From Paludicola sp. MB14-C6 (GTDB lineage: Bacteria > Bacillota > Clostridia > Oscillospirales > Ruminococcaceae): a DNA stretch of 64,000 bases. A program made the position numbers and the translations under genes. Below, piece after piece: positions 35,545 through 44,233 of this stretch. Positions within the stretch are counted from its first letter, which is position 1. Every line of letters starts with the position of its first letter. The stretch covers positions 2,294,001 through 2,358,000 of the forward strand of contig NZ_CP133133.1 in assembly GCF_030908625.1 (NCBI RefSeq), in the 5' to 3' direction. The notes beneath the pieces are model-generated. The model had not been told where the DNA came from. It searched no databases and saw only the letters and a program-made list of their open reading frames with translations.

Positions 35545-36812
35545 TGAAAGCGACAATTTATCCATCTGTATGTAAAAAGGAAGTAACCATACCCCCATCT
35601 AAAAGCATGTCGCATCGTGCGATTATCTGCGCTTGCTTAGCAAAAGGGAAAAGTGTTGTTTCTAATATTGCCTATTCTGATGATACGAAAGCTACTATTG
35701 AAGGAATGCGTCAGCTTGGTGCAAATATCACCGAGCATAAATCTCATCTTGAAATAGAAGGTACATCTGATTTTTCAAGACTCAATCATGCAACTATTAA
35801 TTGCAAAGAATCAGGCTCAACCTTGCGCTTTTTCATACCTATTTTCTCGTTTTGTAATCAAGAGGTAACATTTTTAGGTGAAAACCGTTTGTTAAAACGT
35901 CCGCAAGCAATTTATGAAACTATATTTCAAAAGCAAGGACTTACTTATGAACAGACAGACAGCCATATCAAAATAAACGGCAGTTTACAAGCTGGTGAAT
36001 ATACTTTAGACGGGAATGTAAGCTCTCAATTTATAACAGGCTTACTGTTTGCATTGCCATTATTGAATGGAGATTCTACAATTCATATTAAGCCACCGTT
36101 CGAATCACGTTCCTACGTGGATTTAACACTCCAAGTGCTTGAAGATTTTGGCGTGAAAGTGATGTTTTTAGATGATAACACAATTTTTATACAAGGAAAT
36201 CAAACCTATCAACCTTGTAATTATACTGTGGAAGGTGACTTTTCTCAATTTGCTTTTTTTGCAGTTTTAGGTGCAATAAACAATGATATACGTTGCCTTG
36301 GAATGAAACACAATTCATTGCAGGGAGATAAGGTTATTCTATCTATTTTAAAGCAATGTGGAATTCAAGTTGACGAAATAGAAAACGGTTATCTTATCCA
36401 TAAAGGAAAATTACATGGTACAGAGATTGATTTAAGTAATTGCCCTGATTTAGGCCCGATTTTAACAATCCTTGCAATGTATGCAAAGGGGACAACTAAA
36501 ATTTATAATGCAGGAAGATTGCGCTTAAAAGAGTCCGACCGAATAGAGGCAATGGAAACCGAATTGAAAAAGATTGGTGTTCCCATCACAACAACAGAAG
36601 ACACCATTCAAATTACAGGAGATGCAAGCTACCATTGCACACAACAACTGTTTGCACACAAAGATCACCGAATCGCCATGAGTTTAGCGGTCGCAATTGC
36701 GTGTAGCAATCAAATTGCAACGATTGACGGTGTTGAATGTGTCAATAAATCCTATCCAGCCTTCTTTGAAGATTTGCAAAAAGTTGGAGTTAAGGTAGAT
36801 ATATTAAATTAA
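35544..36812 (+). CDS. aroA: 3-phosphoshikimate 1-carboxyvinyltransferase (EPSP synthase)
   Basis: Transfers the enolpyruvyl group from PEP to shikimate 3-phosphate. The 422-residue protein shows PPSKSMSHRAIIC near the N-terminus, ESGSTLRFF as the divergent version of the glycine loop, VSSQFITGLLFALPLL, the RLRLKESDRIEAM motif with catalytic Glu and Arg, and DHRIAMSLAVA. The glycine loop differs from the class I LGNAGTAMRP form, so inhibitor sensitivity should not be assumed. It overlaps aroF by one base and is followed by a palindromic repeat before tyrA. Confidence 0.95.
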   Translation: MKATIYPSVCKKEVTIPPSKSMSHRAIICACLAKGKSVVSNIAYSDDTKATIEGMRQLGANITEHKSHLEIEGTSDFSRLNHATINCKESGSTLRFFIPIFSFCNQEVTFLGENRLLKRPQAIYETIFQKQGLTYEQTDSHIKINGSLQAGEYTLDGNVSSQFITGLLFALPLLNGDSTIHIKPPFESRSYVDLTLQVLEDFGVKVMFLDDNTIFIQGNQTYQPCNYTVEGDFSQFAFFAVLGAINNDIRCLGMKHNSLQGDKVILSILKQCGIQVDEIENGYLIHKGKLHGTEIDLSNCPDLGPILTILAMYAKGTTKIYNAGRLRLKESDRIEAMETELKKIGVPITTTEDTIQITGDASYHCTQQLFAHKDHRIAMSLAVAIACSNQIATIDGVECVNKSYPAFFEDLQKVGVKVDILN

Positions 36813-36817
36813 CAAAT

Positions 36818-36863
36818 TGTAGGGAACGCATTGCATGCGTTCCAACATGTGACATGTTTTACA
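36818..36863. repeat. Double-hairpin palindromic intergenic repeat (copy 2)
   Basis: It has the same layout as 31405-31458: a TGTAGGG left end, hairpin GGAACGCAT/ATGCGTTCC (36823-36843), a second hairpin AACATG/CATGTT (36844-36858) and a TACA right end. Hairpin bases differ from copy 1 but pairing is conserved, which suggests selection on structure or a mobile repeat family. Confidence 0.7.
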
Positions 36864-36914
36864 ATCGCAATTTTAGCGTGAGTAATGATATAAACAAAAT
36901 AACGGAGAAATATT

Positions 36915-37763
36915 ATGAATCAGAATCAAACAATACTAATTGTAGGACTTGGGTTAATAGGCGGAAGCTATGCCAAAGGGCTAAAAGAAAAGGGCTATGC
37001 TGTAACCGCAATTGATGTAAACCAGCAATCTATCGACTATGCAGTAGAAAATCATATTATAGATAGCGGTGCAACGAATAGTATTGATTTCATTCGTAAT
37101 GCTGACGTTATTATTTGTGCATTATATCCGACTACTATGATTCATTGGATGAAAGAAAACCAACAGTTTTTTAAATCAGGGATTTTTATTACAGATGTAA
37201 GCGGTGTGAAATGCAATGTTGTTGATGTAATTCAATCTAATTTACGTAATGATGTTGAATTTATTGCTTCGCATCCAATGGCAGGTAAAGAAGTGAGTGG
37301 TGTGCAGTTTAGCGACTCTAATATATTCAAACAAGCAAACTTTATCATTACACCAACTGAGAAAAATACAGAACGAGGAATTGCTTTTGCACGTGAATTG
37401 GCTGAAACGATCCAGTTTAATCGGATTGTAACCCTTTCGCCTCAAAAACATGATGAAATGATAGGCTATCTCTCTCAACTTACTCATGCAATTGCAGTAA
37501 GCTTGATGAATGCCAACGACAATCCTCATTTAAAAGAATATACAGGCGATTCCTTTCGTGATTTAACTCGTATTGCCAAAATTAACGAAATCATGTGGAG
37601 CGAATTGTTTTTCTTGAATAAGGATATTTTAATTTCTGAAATTGATAGCTTTCAAGCAGAGTTATCAAATTTGAAATACAAGCTTCAAAATAACGATGAA
37701 AAAGGCTTAAAGCAATTATTTATCCAATCAACTGAAAGACGAAAACAGTTTGACAAGGAGTAG
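36915..37763 (+). CDS. tyrA: Prephenate dehydrogenase
   Basis: Converts prephenate to 4-hydroxyphenylpyruvate with NAD(P)+, the tyrosine branch. The 282-residue protein begins with a Rossmann GLGLIGGS loop (11-18). The catalytic His region is ASHPMAGKEVSGV, and the helical dimerisation domain contains QLTHAIAVSLM and GDSFRDLTRIA. No ACT domain is fused, unlike many Bacillus enzymes, so feedback by tyrosine is uncertain. An ACGGAG site precedes it. Confidence 0.95.
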   Translation: MNQNQTILIVGLGLIGGSYAKGLKEKGYAVTAIDVNQQSIDYAVENHIIDSGATNSIDFIRNADVIICALYPTTMIHWMKENQQFFKSGIFITDVSGVKCNVVDVIQSNLRNDVEFIASHPMAGKEVSGVQFSDSNIFKQANFIITPTEKNTERGIAFARELAETIQFNRIVTLSPQKHDEMIGYLSQLTHAIAVSLMNANDNPHLKEYTGDSFRDLTRIAKINEIMWSELFFLNKDILISEIDSFQAELSNLKYKLQNNDEKGLKQLFIQSTERRKQFDKE

Positions 37764-37768
37764 ATGAT

Positions 37769-38272
37769 ATGAAAATAGAAAAATATCTAAAACCAGTTAT
37801 CGTTCTTTTAATAGCAGTCATTATTGGTTTGGGTGTTACGTTGCGTGTGCAAATAAAAGAGAAAAACGAAACGGTGAAACAAGTGAATCAAGCGTTTACA
37901 GCATCTTTGTCATCATCTGCATCTGATTTAAACTTTGACTATACCAAGGCTGATACACAAGCAAAGTTATCTCAATATGTTAAGTTAACAAGCCATCTTC
38001 AAGCAGCTGCGGCTATTTTCCCACAAACACAGTATGCAAAAAATAATCGAAATTTTGGATATCTATTAGAGTGCTTGAGCCAGTATTTTCGGGAGCAATA
38101 TGAGTCAAATGGATTAGATATAGTCGGTGAAAGACAAACGAAGCTCTATAACTATCTATTGGATATTGCTAGAAATCCAAAGGATACAAAGCTGATGCAG
38201 GAATTAGATGAATATATTGATTCTTTTGATAAGCCAATTCGCCCCGATTCATTAAGCCATAAAATGCCTTAA
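37769..38272 (+). CDS. Single-pass membrane protein of unknown function
   Basis: I do not recognise this 167-residue protein. It has one N-terminal membrane helix (about 8-26) and a soluble, probably extracytoplasmic helical domain with a Ser/Ala-rich start (FTASLSSSASDLNFDYTK). It begins five bases after tyrA with an AAGGAG site, so it is the last gene of the aromatic cluster transcript. A functional link to aromatic synthesis is not evident. Confidence 0.7.
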   Translation: MKIEKYLKPVIVLLIAVIIGLGVTLRVQIKEKNETVKQVNQAFTASLSSSASDLNFDYTKADTQAKLSQYVKLTSHLQAAAAIFPQTQYAKNNRNFGYLLECLSQYFREQYESNGLDIVGERQTKLYNYLLDIARNPKDTKLMQELDEYIDSFDKPIRPDSLSHKMP

Positions 38273-38356
38273 AAAATACAAACTATCATTATTCTATTTG
38301 TAGAGAAAAAAGTATATTAGGAATGAGTAGTCACGGCTTGATAGTCGGAAAGAAGT

Positions 38357-38396
38357 AATAGTAAAAGGGAGGTCATAAGACCTCCCTTTTACTATT
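38357..38396. terminator. Bidirectional terminator ending the aromatic cluster
   Basis: An 18-bp perfect stem (38357-38374 with 38379-38396) with a 4-base loop and GGGAGGTC core lies between convergent genes. It serves the aromatic cluster on plus and the transporter gene on minus. Confidence 0.9.
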
Positions 38397-39428
38397 TTAC
38401 AATTGTCCTAAAAGCATTTGTACTAAGAAAGCTACAATAACAACCAAAGCTGAAATGATGAAACCATGTAACATTGGTTTAAATCCCGATTTTGCAACTT
38501 TTTTAAAGTCCGTTTTTAACCCAATTGCGCCAAGCGACATGACCATAAAGAACTTACTGAAATGAGCGATTTCTCGGCTGACATCAGATGGAATAATCCC
38601 TGTACTTTGAATTGCAACAACACCTAGAAACATTAAGATAAACCAAGGAAAAATCTTTTTCCAATTTAGTTTTTTAGCTTCTTCAGCAGAAGTTGCGTTA
38701 GCTGTAGCTTTTTTACGTTCTAATCTAGCATTTACGAATGAGAAAATCAACACAATTGGAATGATAGATAATGTTCGAGTCATTTTAACGATAATTGCGT
38801 AGTTACCTGCAATATCTGAAAACGCATATCCCGCCGCAACTACAGAGGAAGTATCGTTTACGGCAGTTCCAGCCCATAAACCATAACCTAAATCGCTCAT
38901 TCCAAAGAAATGCCCCATGATAGGAAAAAGCACAACCATAACAATATCAAAAATAAAGGTAGCAGAAATTGCATATGCTACATCGTTGTCTTCAGCATCA
39001 ATTGCAGGCGCAATAGCAGCAATTGCCGAGCCACCGCAAATACCTGTACCGGCTGAAATTAGCCCCGATAACTTCCAGTTCATTTTGAATAGCTTCCCGA
39101 ATAGATATCCGCCGCCGAAAGCTGTTACCAAAGTAAAATACATAACAAATAATGATACTTTACCCACTTCAAAAACTTGTGCGAAGCTTAGTGTTACACC
39201 CATTAAAATAATGGAGAGACGTAATATTTTTTTTGAAACAAATTCAATTCCCACTTTAAAGAAATTGTACTTTTTCATAATAGGATGGAGTGCCATTCCA
39301 ATTAACATAGCAAATACTCCAGCACTAATTAAGTGATATGGTATGTAGTTACTGATGAAAACTGAAATTGCTGCAAGTACAATAGTCAATAATATTCCTA
39401 AAGAATACTTTTTCATAACGTTCATCAT
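38397..39428 (-). CDS. YeiH/UPF0324 family putative sulfate exporter
   Basis: This is a 343-residue inner-membrane protein with about 10 helices. It belongs to the UPF0324 family (YeiH), whose transport of sulfite or sulfate is proposed rather than proven. Signature segments include GMALHPIMKKY, SAGTGICGGSAIAAIAPAI (a conserved glycine-rich re-entrant region) and GLWAGTAVNDTSSVVAAGY. A LysR gene is divergently transcribed 127 bases away, the usual arrangement for this family. Start options are ATG at 39428 or nearby ATGs at 39425 and 39416. Confidence 0.88.
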   Translation of the reverse strand: MMNVMKKYSLGILLTIVLAAISVFISNYIPYHLISAGVFAMLIGMALHPIMKKYNFFKVGIEFVSKKILRLSIILMGVTLSFAQVFEVGKVSLFVMYFTLVTAFGGGYLFGKLFKMNWKLSGLISAGTGICGGSAIAAIAPAIDAEDNDVAYAISATFIFDIVMVVLFPIMGHFFGMSDLGYGLWAGTAVNDTSSVVAAGYAFSDIAGNYAIIVKMTRTLSIIPIVLIFSFVNARLERKKATANATSAEEAKKLNWKKIFPWFILMFLGVVAIQSTGIIPSDVSREIAHFSKFFMVMSLGAIGLKTDFKKVAKSGFKPMLHGFIISALVVIVAFLVQMLLGQL

Positions 39429-39555
39429 AATTTCCCTTCAATTTTTAATTTCTTACTTGATTATAGTAGGAAATTAGTATAAAGTAAAATTATAAATTAT
39501 TATATTGTTATAAAAATTATTTATAGATAAAATAACATAAAAAGGAATGAAGATA

Positions 39556-40449
39556 ATGTTAGATTTTCGCATATCAACTTTTTTAGCGTTATGTAAAACA
39601 ATGAGCTATACCAAAACAGCCATATTATTAAATTTAACGCAACCGGCAGTAACACAACACATTCAATACCTTGAAAATCAATATCAGGTTAAGCTTTTTC
39701 AGTACATTGGAAAAACATTGTATTTGACAAAACAAGGTGAGCTTTTGCAAAAGTTAGCAACTACTATGCAAGCAGATAGTTACAAAGTAATCGAGCAATT
39801 AAAGAAATGCGAGCAAGAAATGCAAAAGCTTACAATCGGTGCAACACTGACAATAGGGGAGTATGCTTTACCACAGGTATTGGAGCAATTAGCAATGGAA
39901 CAGCCCAAAACACAGTTGACAATGTATGTTGAAAACACACAAGAGTTGTTAAAACGGTTGAATGACGGAGAAATTGATTTTGCTTTTATTGAAGGTCAAT
40001 TTAATAAAGAAGATTATAGCAGTATGTGTTTTTCAAAAGAGCGGTTTATTGCTGTATGTTCACCCTCACATCCATTTGCATCAGCAAGAGTATCGTTAGA
40101 AGCATTGTTAAATGAGAAACTCATTATTCGTGAAAAAGGTTCAGGAACGAGAGATATTCTTGAAACGGTATTACAAGAGCGAAGCTTAAAAGTAACCGGC
40201 TTTCAAACGGTAACTGAAATTGGAAATCTAAATGTCATCAAACAATTTGTTGAATATGAGCTTGGAATTACCTTTTTGTATTATCAAGCTGCAAAACGAG
40301 AATTAGAGGAAGAAACTTTAAAACAAATTGATGTAATTGATTTTGATGTAACAAGAGAATTTCACTTTGTTTTCTTAAAAAATTCAATATTTGAAGAAAA
40401 ATATATATCATTTTTCAAGTATGCTCGTGACATATATACTAAAATATAA
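39556..40449 (+). CDS. LysR family transcriptional regulator (CysL/YeiE-like)
   Basis: The 297-residue regulator has an N-terminal winged helix-turn-helix (FLALCKTMSYTKTAILLNLTQPAVTQHIQYLE) and a C-terminal substrate-binding domain. It is divergent from the YeiH-type transporter, which it probably controls in response to a sulfur compound or related ligand. The ATG at 39556 is nine bases after AAAGGA; the ATG at 39547 directly abuts that site and is rejected. LysR proteins usually bind in the shared intergenic region, here 39429-39555. Confidence 0.9.
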   Translation: MLDFRISTFLALCKTMSYTKTAILLNLTQPAVTQHIQYLENQYQVKLFQYIGKTLYLTKQGELLQKLATTMQADSYKVIEQLKKCEQEMQKLTIGATLTIGEYALPQVLEQLAMEQPKTQLTMYVENTQELLKRLNDGEIDFAFIEGQFNKEDYSSMCFSKERFIAVCSPSHPFASARVSLEALLNEKLIIREKGSGTRDILETVLQERSLKVTGFQTVTEIGNLNVIKQFVEYELGITFLYYQAAKRELEEETLKQIDVIDFDVTREFHFVFLKNSIFEEKYISFFKYARDIYTKI

Positions 40450-40469
40450 GTACAATAGATATAGCAAAA

Positions 40470-40490
40470 GGTGCCGAATATTTCGGCACC
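40470..40490. terminator. Bidirectional terminator after the LysR gene
   Basis: GGTGCCGAA, TAT loop, TTCGGCACC: a 9-bp perfect stem between convergent genes, with a weak T tract on the plus strand. Confidence 0.75.
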
Positions 40491-40501
40491 CTAGTTGTTT
40501 A

Positions 40502-41308
40502 TTACCATGTTAAAGAAACCTCATCCACTTTACCGCATTCGGTAAATCCAACATTTTTGTAAGCTTTATTGGAAGATGGGTTGGCAAGATCAGTATATAA
40601 TACAGGCGTTTTGCCTTTATTCAAAATAATTTGAGAGATATGGGCAACAATTGCAGCAGCATATCCTTTTCCCCTGTGCCCAGGCTTGGTATAGACACCA
40701 TTGACTGCAATATGAGTTGCTGTTTCTCTTGAACTTTTTGCCATAGCCACAATTTGTTTATCCTTTTTTATTACAAAGCATAGATTGCTTTTGACTAACT
40801 CTTTGGCTTTATCTAAATAGCAATCAACAGGTTCGTTGTCACCAAAACAATCTAAATCAAATGCAGATAAGCACTCTGCTATTTGATGCACATCATCTAG
40901 TATTGGATGCTCTATTATAACAGAGCTATTTTTGGCTGGTATCACAGTTTTACATTCAAAGCTTTCCATATTTACAATGGAAGCCTTTACAGCTCGATTT
41001 AATTCAAATTGAAGCTTTATTTTTTCAGCAATATTAGGTTTTGCTACATAACATATCGTTTGGTAAGAGGAAAACCGTTCATACATATAATCACATAGCT
41101 CTTGTATAGAGAAATTCAAAACAGTATCAGAAGTCCAAACCCAAATTGGATTTTGTGGGGAAGTTGTTCCAAGTATAACATCCCGCTCATTACTGACAAT
41201 AAATAATGGATATTCTTTGATGATTTCCATTAAATTAAAAGGAACAATGTCTTTTAGATATGCAGATGTTTGGAATATTGGATGTGTTTTGTCGATTGAA
41301 ACAAACAT
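40502..41308 (-). CDS. GNAT family N-acetyltransferase, two-domain
   Basis: This 268-residue protein has a GNAT fold in its second half: AMAKSSRETATHIAVNGVYTKPGHRGKGYAA carries the acetyl-CoA loop (HRGKGYA), followed by the TDLANPSSNKAYKNVGF tail. The first half is a divergent extension as in clostridial GNATs of the FR47-like group. The start at 41308 is backed by AAAAGGAG; the longer frame from 41371 has no such site. The substrate is unknown. Confidence 0.82.
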   Translation of the reverse strand: MFVSIDKTHPIFQTSAYLKDIVPFNLMEIIKEYPLFIVSNERDVILGTTSPQNPIWVWTSDTVLNFSIQELCDYMYERFSSYQTICYVAKPNIAEKIKLQFELNRAVKASIVNMESFECKTVIPAKNSSVIIEHPILDDVHQIAECLSAFDLDCFGDNEPVDCYLDKAKELVKSNLCFVIKKDKQIVAMAKSSRETATHIAVNGVYTKPGHRGKGYAAAIVAHISQIILNKGKTPVLYTDLANPSSNKAYKNVGFTECGKVDEVSLTW

Positions 41309-41392
41309 TATTTTGTCTCCTTTTGTTAATTGTATTCCTATTACTATATCACACAATGATTTCCAAATCAACAGCTTTATTTGGTATATTAC

Positions 41393-42334
41393 TTAATATG
41401 AAGTAAATCCAAAATCTTTAAATTTTAACCCAGTTTTCGGATATAGAAGTTTATCTTGAATTGTATTGATAAGGTCATTTAGTTTATCACTCATTTTTTG
41501 AGCAAATTCTTCTTCAGTACATTGAATACCATTATAATTGTTAAAATTATCTAATTTTAAAGTTGTTGATGCATTTACTTTTGATGGGTTTAGATTAACG
41601 TAACCACAAATCCTATCTTTATATATTTCATAATGAATATCGCAGCTTGAAATATCATCTATCATATTTATTAATAATGATTCTGTTGATTCGTTATTAG
41701 GATCATAAACAAATTGAATATCGTCATTAACTTTATTATATTCATATGTAAGTGTACTAATGCTATAGTTTCCATATGCAATGTAATACGCTTTGCCATT
41801 ATCATAAAGTGTACCATTTTTTAATATCCATGCTCTTAATGATTGAATTGGCTCGGAGCGGGATGGTTGTCCGCAAAATTTGCAAAGATAATTGATATAT
41901 GTATGCTGTGGAGTAGAATAGGCATCTTTATAGCTATCTCCACATGACTTACAAGTGTGAATGGTGTAACCTTTTACTGTGCATGTGGGTGGAATTGTTT
42001 TAGATGTATATTCATGAACGTGTTTTTTTGATGCAATAGAGCTTGCTTTTAATTTCCCAGCGTTACTTGAATTGGTCTCTATAATCGTTTCTGAATTTGA
42101 TTGCAAGCTTTCAATACTGCTTGAATTGTTCTTGTTTTGGTTAGATTCTTTTTTTGTTTCTGAACGGTTAATGCTAGAAATGCCACTAGTTAATTTTTTA
42201 TTCGCTTTTGCGGCTTGATTACTATTAACTAATATAGTAATCGCAACCACTGTAAGAATTAATGTTGATATAGATAAGCATAATAGAACGATTTTTTTGT
42301 TTTTAGCCACAAATGATTTTATTTTAGTAAACAC
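41393..42334 (-). CDS. Membrane-anchored protein with CxxC motifs, function unknown
   Basis: The protein of about 313 residues has one N-terminal membrane helix (KNKKIVLLCLSISTLILTVV) and a Ser/Asn/Lys-rich linker. Next comes a HVHEYTSKTIPPTCTVKGYT block followed by HTCKSCGDSY and YLCKFCGQ. That His/Cys pattern is often seen in cell-surface proteins of Clostridia and may bind zinc. The remainder is a soluble domain I cannot assign. An AAGGAG site seven bases before a GTG at 42334 makes that the likely start. The ATG at 42385 lies inside the end of the adenine deaminase gene and has no ribosome binding site. Confidence 0.65.
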   Translation of the reverse strand: MFTKIKSFVAKNKKIVLLCLSISTLILTVVAITILVNSNQAAKANKKLTSGISSINRSETKKESNQNKNNSSSIESLQSNSETIIETNSSNAGKLKASSIASKKHVHEYTSKTIPPTCTVKGYTIHTCKSCGDSYKDAYSTPQHTYINYLCKFCGQPSRSEPIQSLRAWILKNGTLYDNGKAYYIAYGNYSISTLTYEYNKVNDDIQFVYDPNNESTESLLINMIDDISSCDIHYEIYKDRICGYVNLNPSKVNASTTLKLDNFNNYNGIQCTEEEFAQKMSDKLNDLINTIQDKLLYPKTGLKFKDFGFTSY

Positions 42335-42368
42335 TTTTTTGCTCCTTAATTTTTGTGAAGAATTTGTT

Positions 42369-44084
42369 TTATTTGATATACTCATATTTCACTGAATCGA
42401 ATATCCCGTTTGCTGTAATTCGAATTTCAGGAATAACAGGAAGCGATAAAAATGCCATTGTCAAAAATGGATCGAAGCAGTCGGGTACACCTGATTGTCT
42501 GGAAAGAGTAGTCATTTTATTCAGCTTTTGATTTACAAAATCTGCATCTTGGTTAGAAACAAGCCCGCAAATAGGAAGTGGGAGCGTATCTAAAACAACG
42601 CCATCCTTTACAATGGTAAATCCACCATTACTGCGTTTCAGCTCGTTGATAGCAAGTAACATATCTTCGTCATTATCACCAATCAAAATCAGATTGTGAG
42701 AATCATGGGAAACAGTGGAGGCAGCAGCTCCATGAAGATGCATTCCTTTTACAACGCCAATTCCCATTCTTCCTGTTTTTTGGTGACGATCAATTACAAC
42801 TATTTTTTGATAGGTTTCATTTGCATGAAAAACTCCGTCGATAAGCGGAATTTGCTCTATGCTTTTCTTGGTTAGTATTTGATGAGGTACAAGCTCTATC
42901 ACAGGAAATGGTTTATCGTCCCATTCCAAAATAAGGTCTTTTTTTGTAACTTCATGTATATTTACAGATTGCAATAATGAAGCAGGGCATTGGTCTGTTA
43001 AAGAAATAGCTTTTTGCAGCTCCTCTTTCACACATTTTCCTTTACAGTATACAGAATCAATGGATACTTCATTTATATCATCTAAAACAACAAAGTCAGC
43101 CTGATAACCTGCTGCAACTGCGCCTAGCTTGCGAAGTCCATATATTTTTGCGGCATAATAGCTGCTTATTTTATATGCTTCAATAGGGGATAAGCCTAAC
43201 TGAATTGCTTTTTTGATGTTAAAGCTAATATGACCTTCATTGCGAATGGCTTCAATATGCTTATCATCTGTACAAAAAGCAAATCGATCGGTAGGCAAAG
43301 CATATTTTAAAATACTGTTAACTATCACTTCTAAGTTTTTTGCAGCAGAACCTTCTCGAATGAGTACATTGAATCCAGTTCGTACTTTTTCTAAAACCTC
43401 TTGTGCATTGGAAACCTCGTGGTCGGTTTGGATACCAGCAAGTTTATATGCTTGCAAAGCTGTGCCAACTAATAAAGGAGCATGACCGTCAATCATTTGA
43501 GATTGAAATGCATTCAGCTTTTCAAAAATCGCTTCGTTATATGAAACAACAGCAGGATAGTTCATCATTTCGCCAAGGCCAAGTACATTCGGATGATTTT
43601 GCAAAGATATTAAATCCTTTGCCTCTAATATTGCACCACTCTCATCAAATTCGGTTGCTGGAACACAAGAAGGCAACATAATAAAAATATTACAAAGTGA
43701 TTTTTCTGATTCAGCTAGGATGTACTCCAATCCTTTCATTCCGCTGACATTTGCAATTTCATGTGGATCGGCTATCATAGTTGTAGTTCCCCAAGGTAAA
43801 ATTTCCTGGGCAAATTTTTGGGGACAAAGCATAGAAGATTCAATGTGCAAATGTGCATCAATGAAACCCGGAACAACGTATTTACCGTTACAGTCGATTT
43901 CCTTTTCACCGGAATACGCTCCGACACCAATTATGGTATCTCCACAAACTGCAATATCTTGTTGAATGAACTCATTGGTAAATACATTTAAAACAGTGGC
44001 ATTTTTAAAAACAAGTTCTGCCTTTATGTTCCCGTTTGCTGCATCTATCATTGGTTTGGTCAGTAAATTGATTGGTTGTTTCAT
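42369..44084 (-). CDS. ade: Adenine deaminase
   Basis: This 571-residue amidohydrolase converts adenine to hypoxanthine and ammonia for purine salvage. The metal-binding HLHIESSM motif sits in VVPGFIDAHLHIESSMLCP. TTTMIADPHEIANVSG and the FCTDDKHIEAIRNEGH segment give further metal and catalytic residues. The C-terminal half contains TVSHDSHNLILIGDNDEDM, typical of the AdeC family. The start at 44084 is set by AAGGAG; the longer form from 44120 lacks support. Confidence 0.95.
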   Translation of the reverse strand: MKQPINLLTKPMIDAANGNIKAELVFKNATVLNVFTNEFIQQDIAVCGDTIIGVGAYSGEKEIDCNGKYVVPGFIDAHLHIESSMLCPQKFAQEILPWGTTTMIADPHEIANVSGMKGLEYILAESEKSLCNIFIMLPSCVPATEFDESGAILEAKDLISLQNHPNVLGLGEMMNYPAVVSYNEAIFEKLNAFQSQMIDGHAPLLVGTALQAYKLAGIQTDHEVSNAQEVLEKVRTGFNVLIREGSAAKNLEVIVNSILKYALPTDRFAFCTDDKHIEAIRNEGHISFNIKKAIQLGLSPIEAYKISSYYAAKIYGLRKLGAVAAGYQADFVVLDDINEVSIDSVYCKGKCVKEELQKAISLTDQCPASLLQSVNIHEVTKKDLILEWDDKPFPVIELVPHQILTKKSIEQIPLIDGVFHANETYQKIVVIDRHQKTGRMGIGVVKGMHLHGAAASTVSHDSHNLILIGDNDEDMLLAINELKRSNGGFTIVKDGVVLDTLPLPICGLVSNQDADFVNQKLNKMTTLSRQSGVPDCFDPFLTMAFLSLPVIPEIRITANGIFDSVKYEYIK

Positions 44085-44127
44085 AATATTCTCCTTGTCC
44101 TGTTGACTTATATTTTTCAATTATATG

Positions 44128-44159
44128 AAAAGCGAAACAGTAAATGATTACTGTTTCGC
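44128..44159 (-). terminator. Terminator after the DUF1015 gene
   Basis: A 12-bp perfect stem (GCGAAACAGTAA at 44132-44143 with 44148-44159) and a 4-base loop. Read on the minus strand it ends in TTTTC. It lies between the DUF1015 stop and the ade start. Confidence 0.8.
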
Positions 44160-44233
44160 ATAAAGTTTTTATCGTAATTTATTCTTTTTGTACGGTATTA
44201 TTTATGTGTAAGTTTAACACATTTAAACATAAA

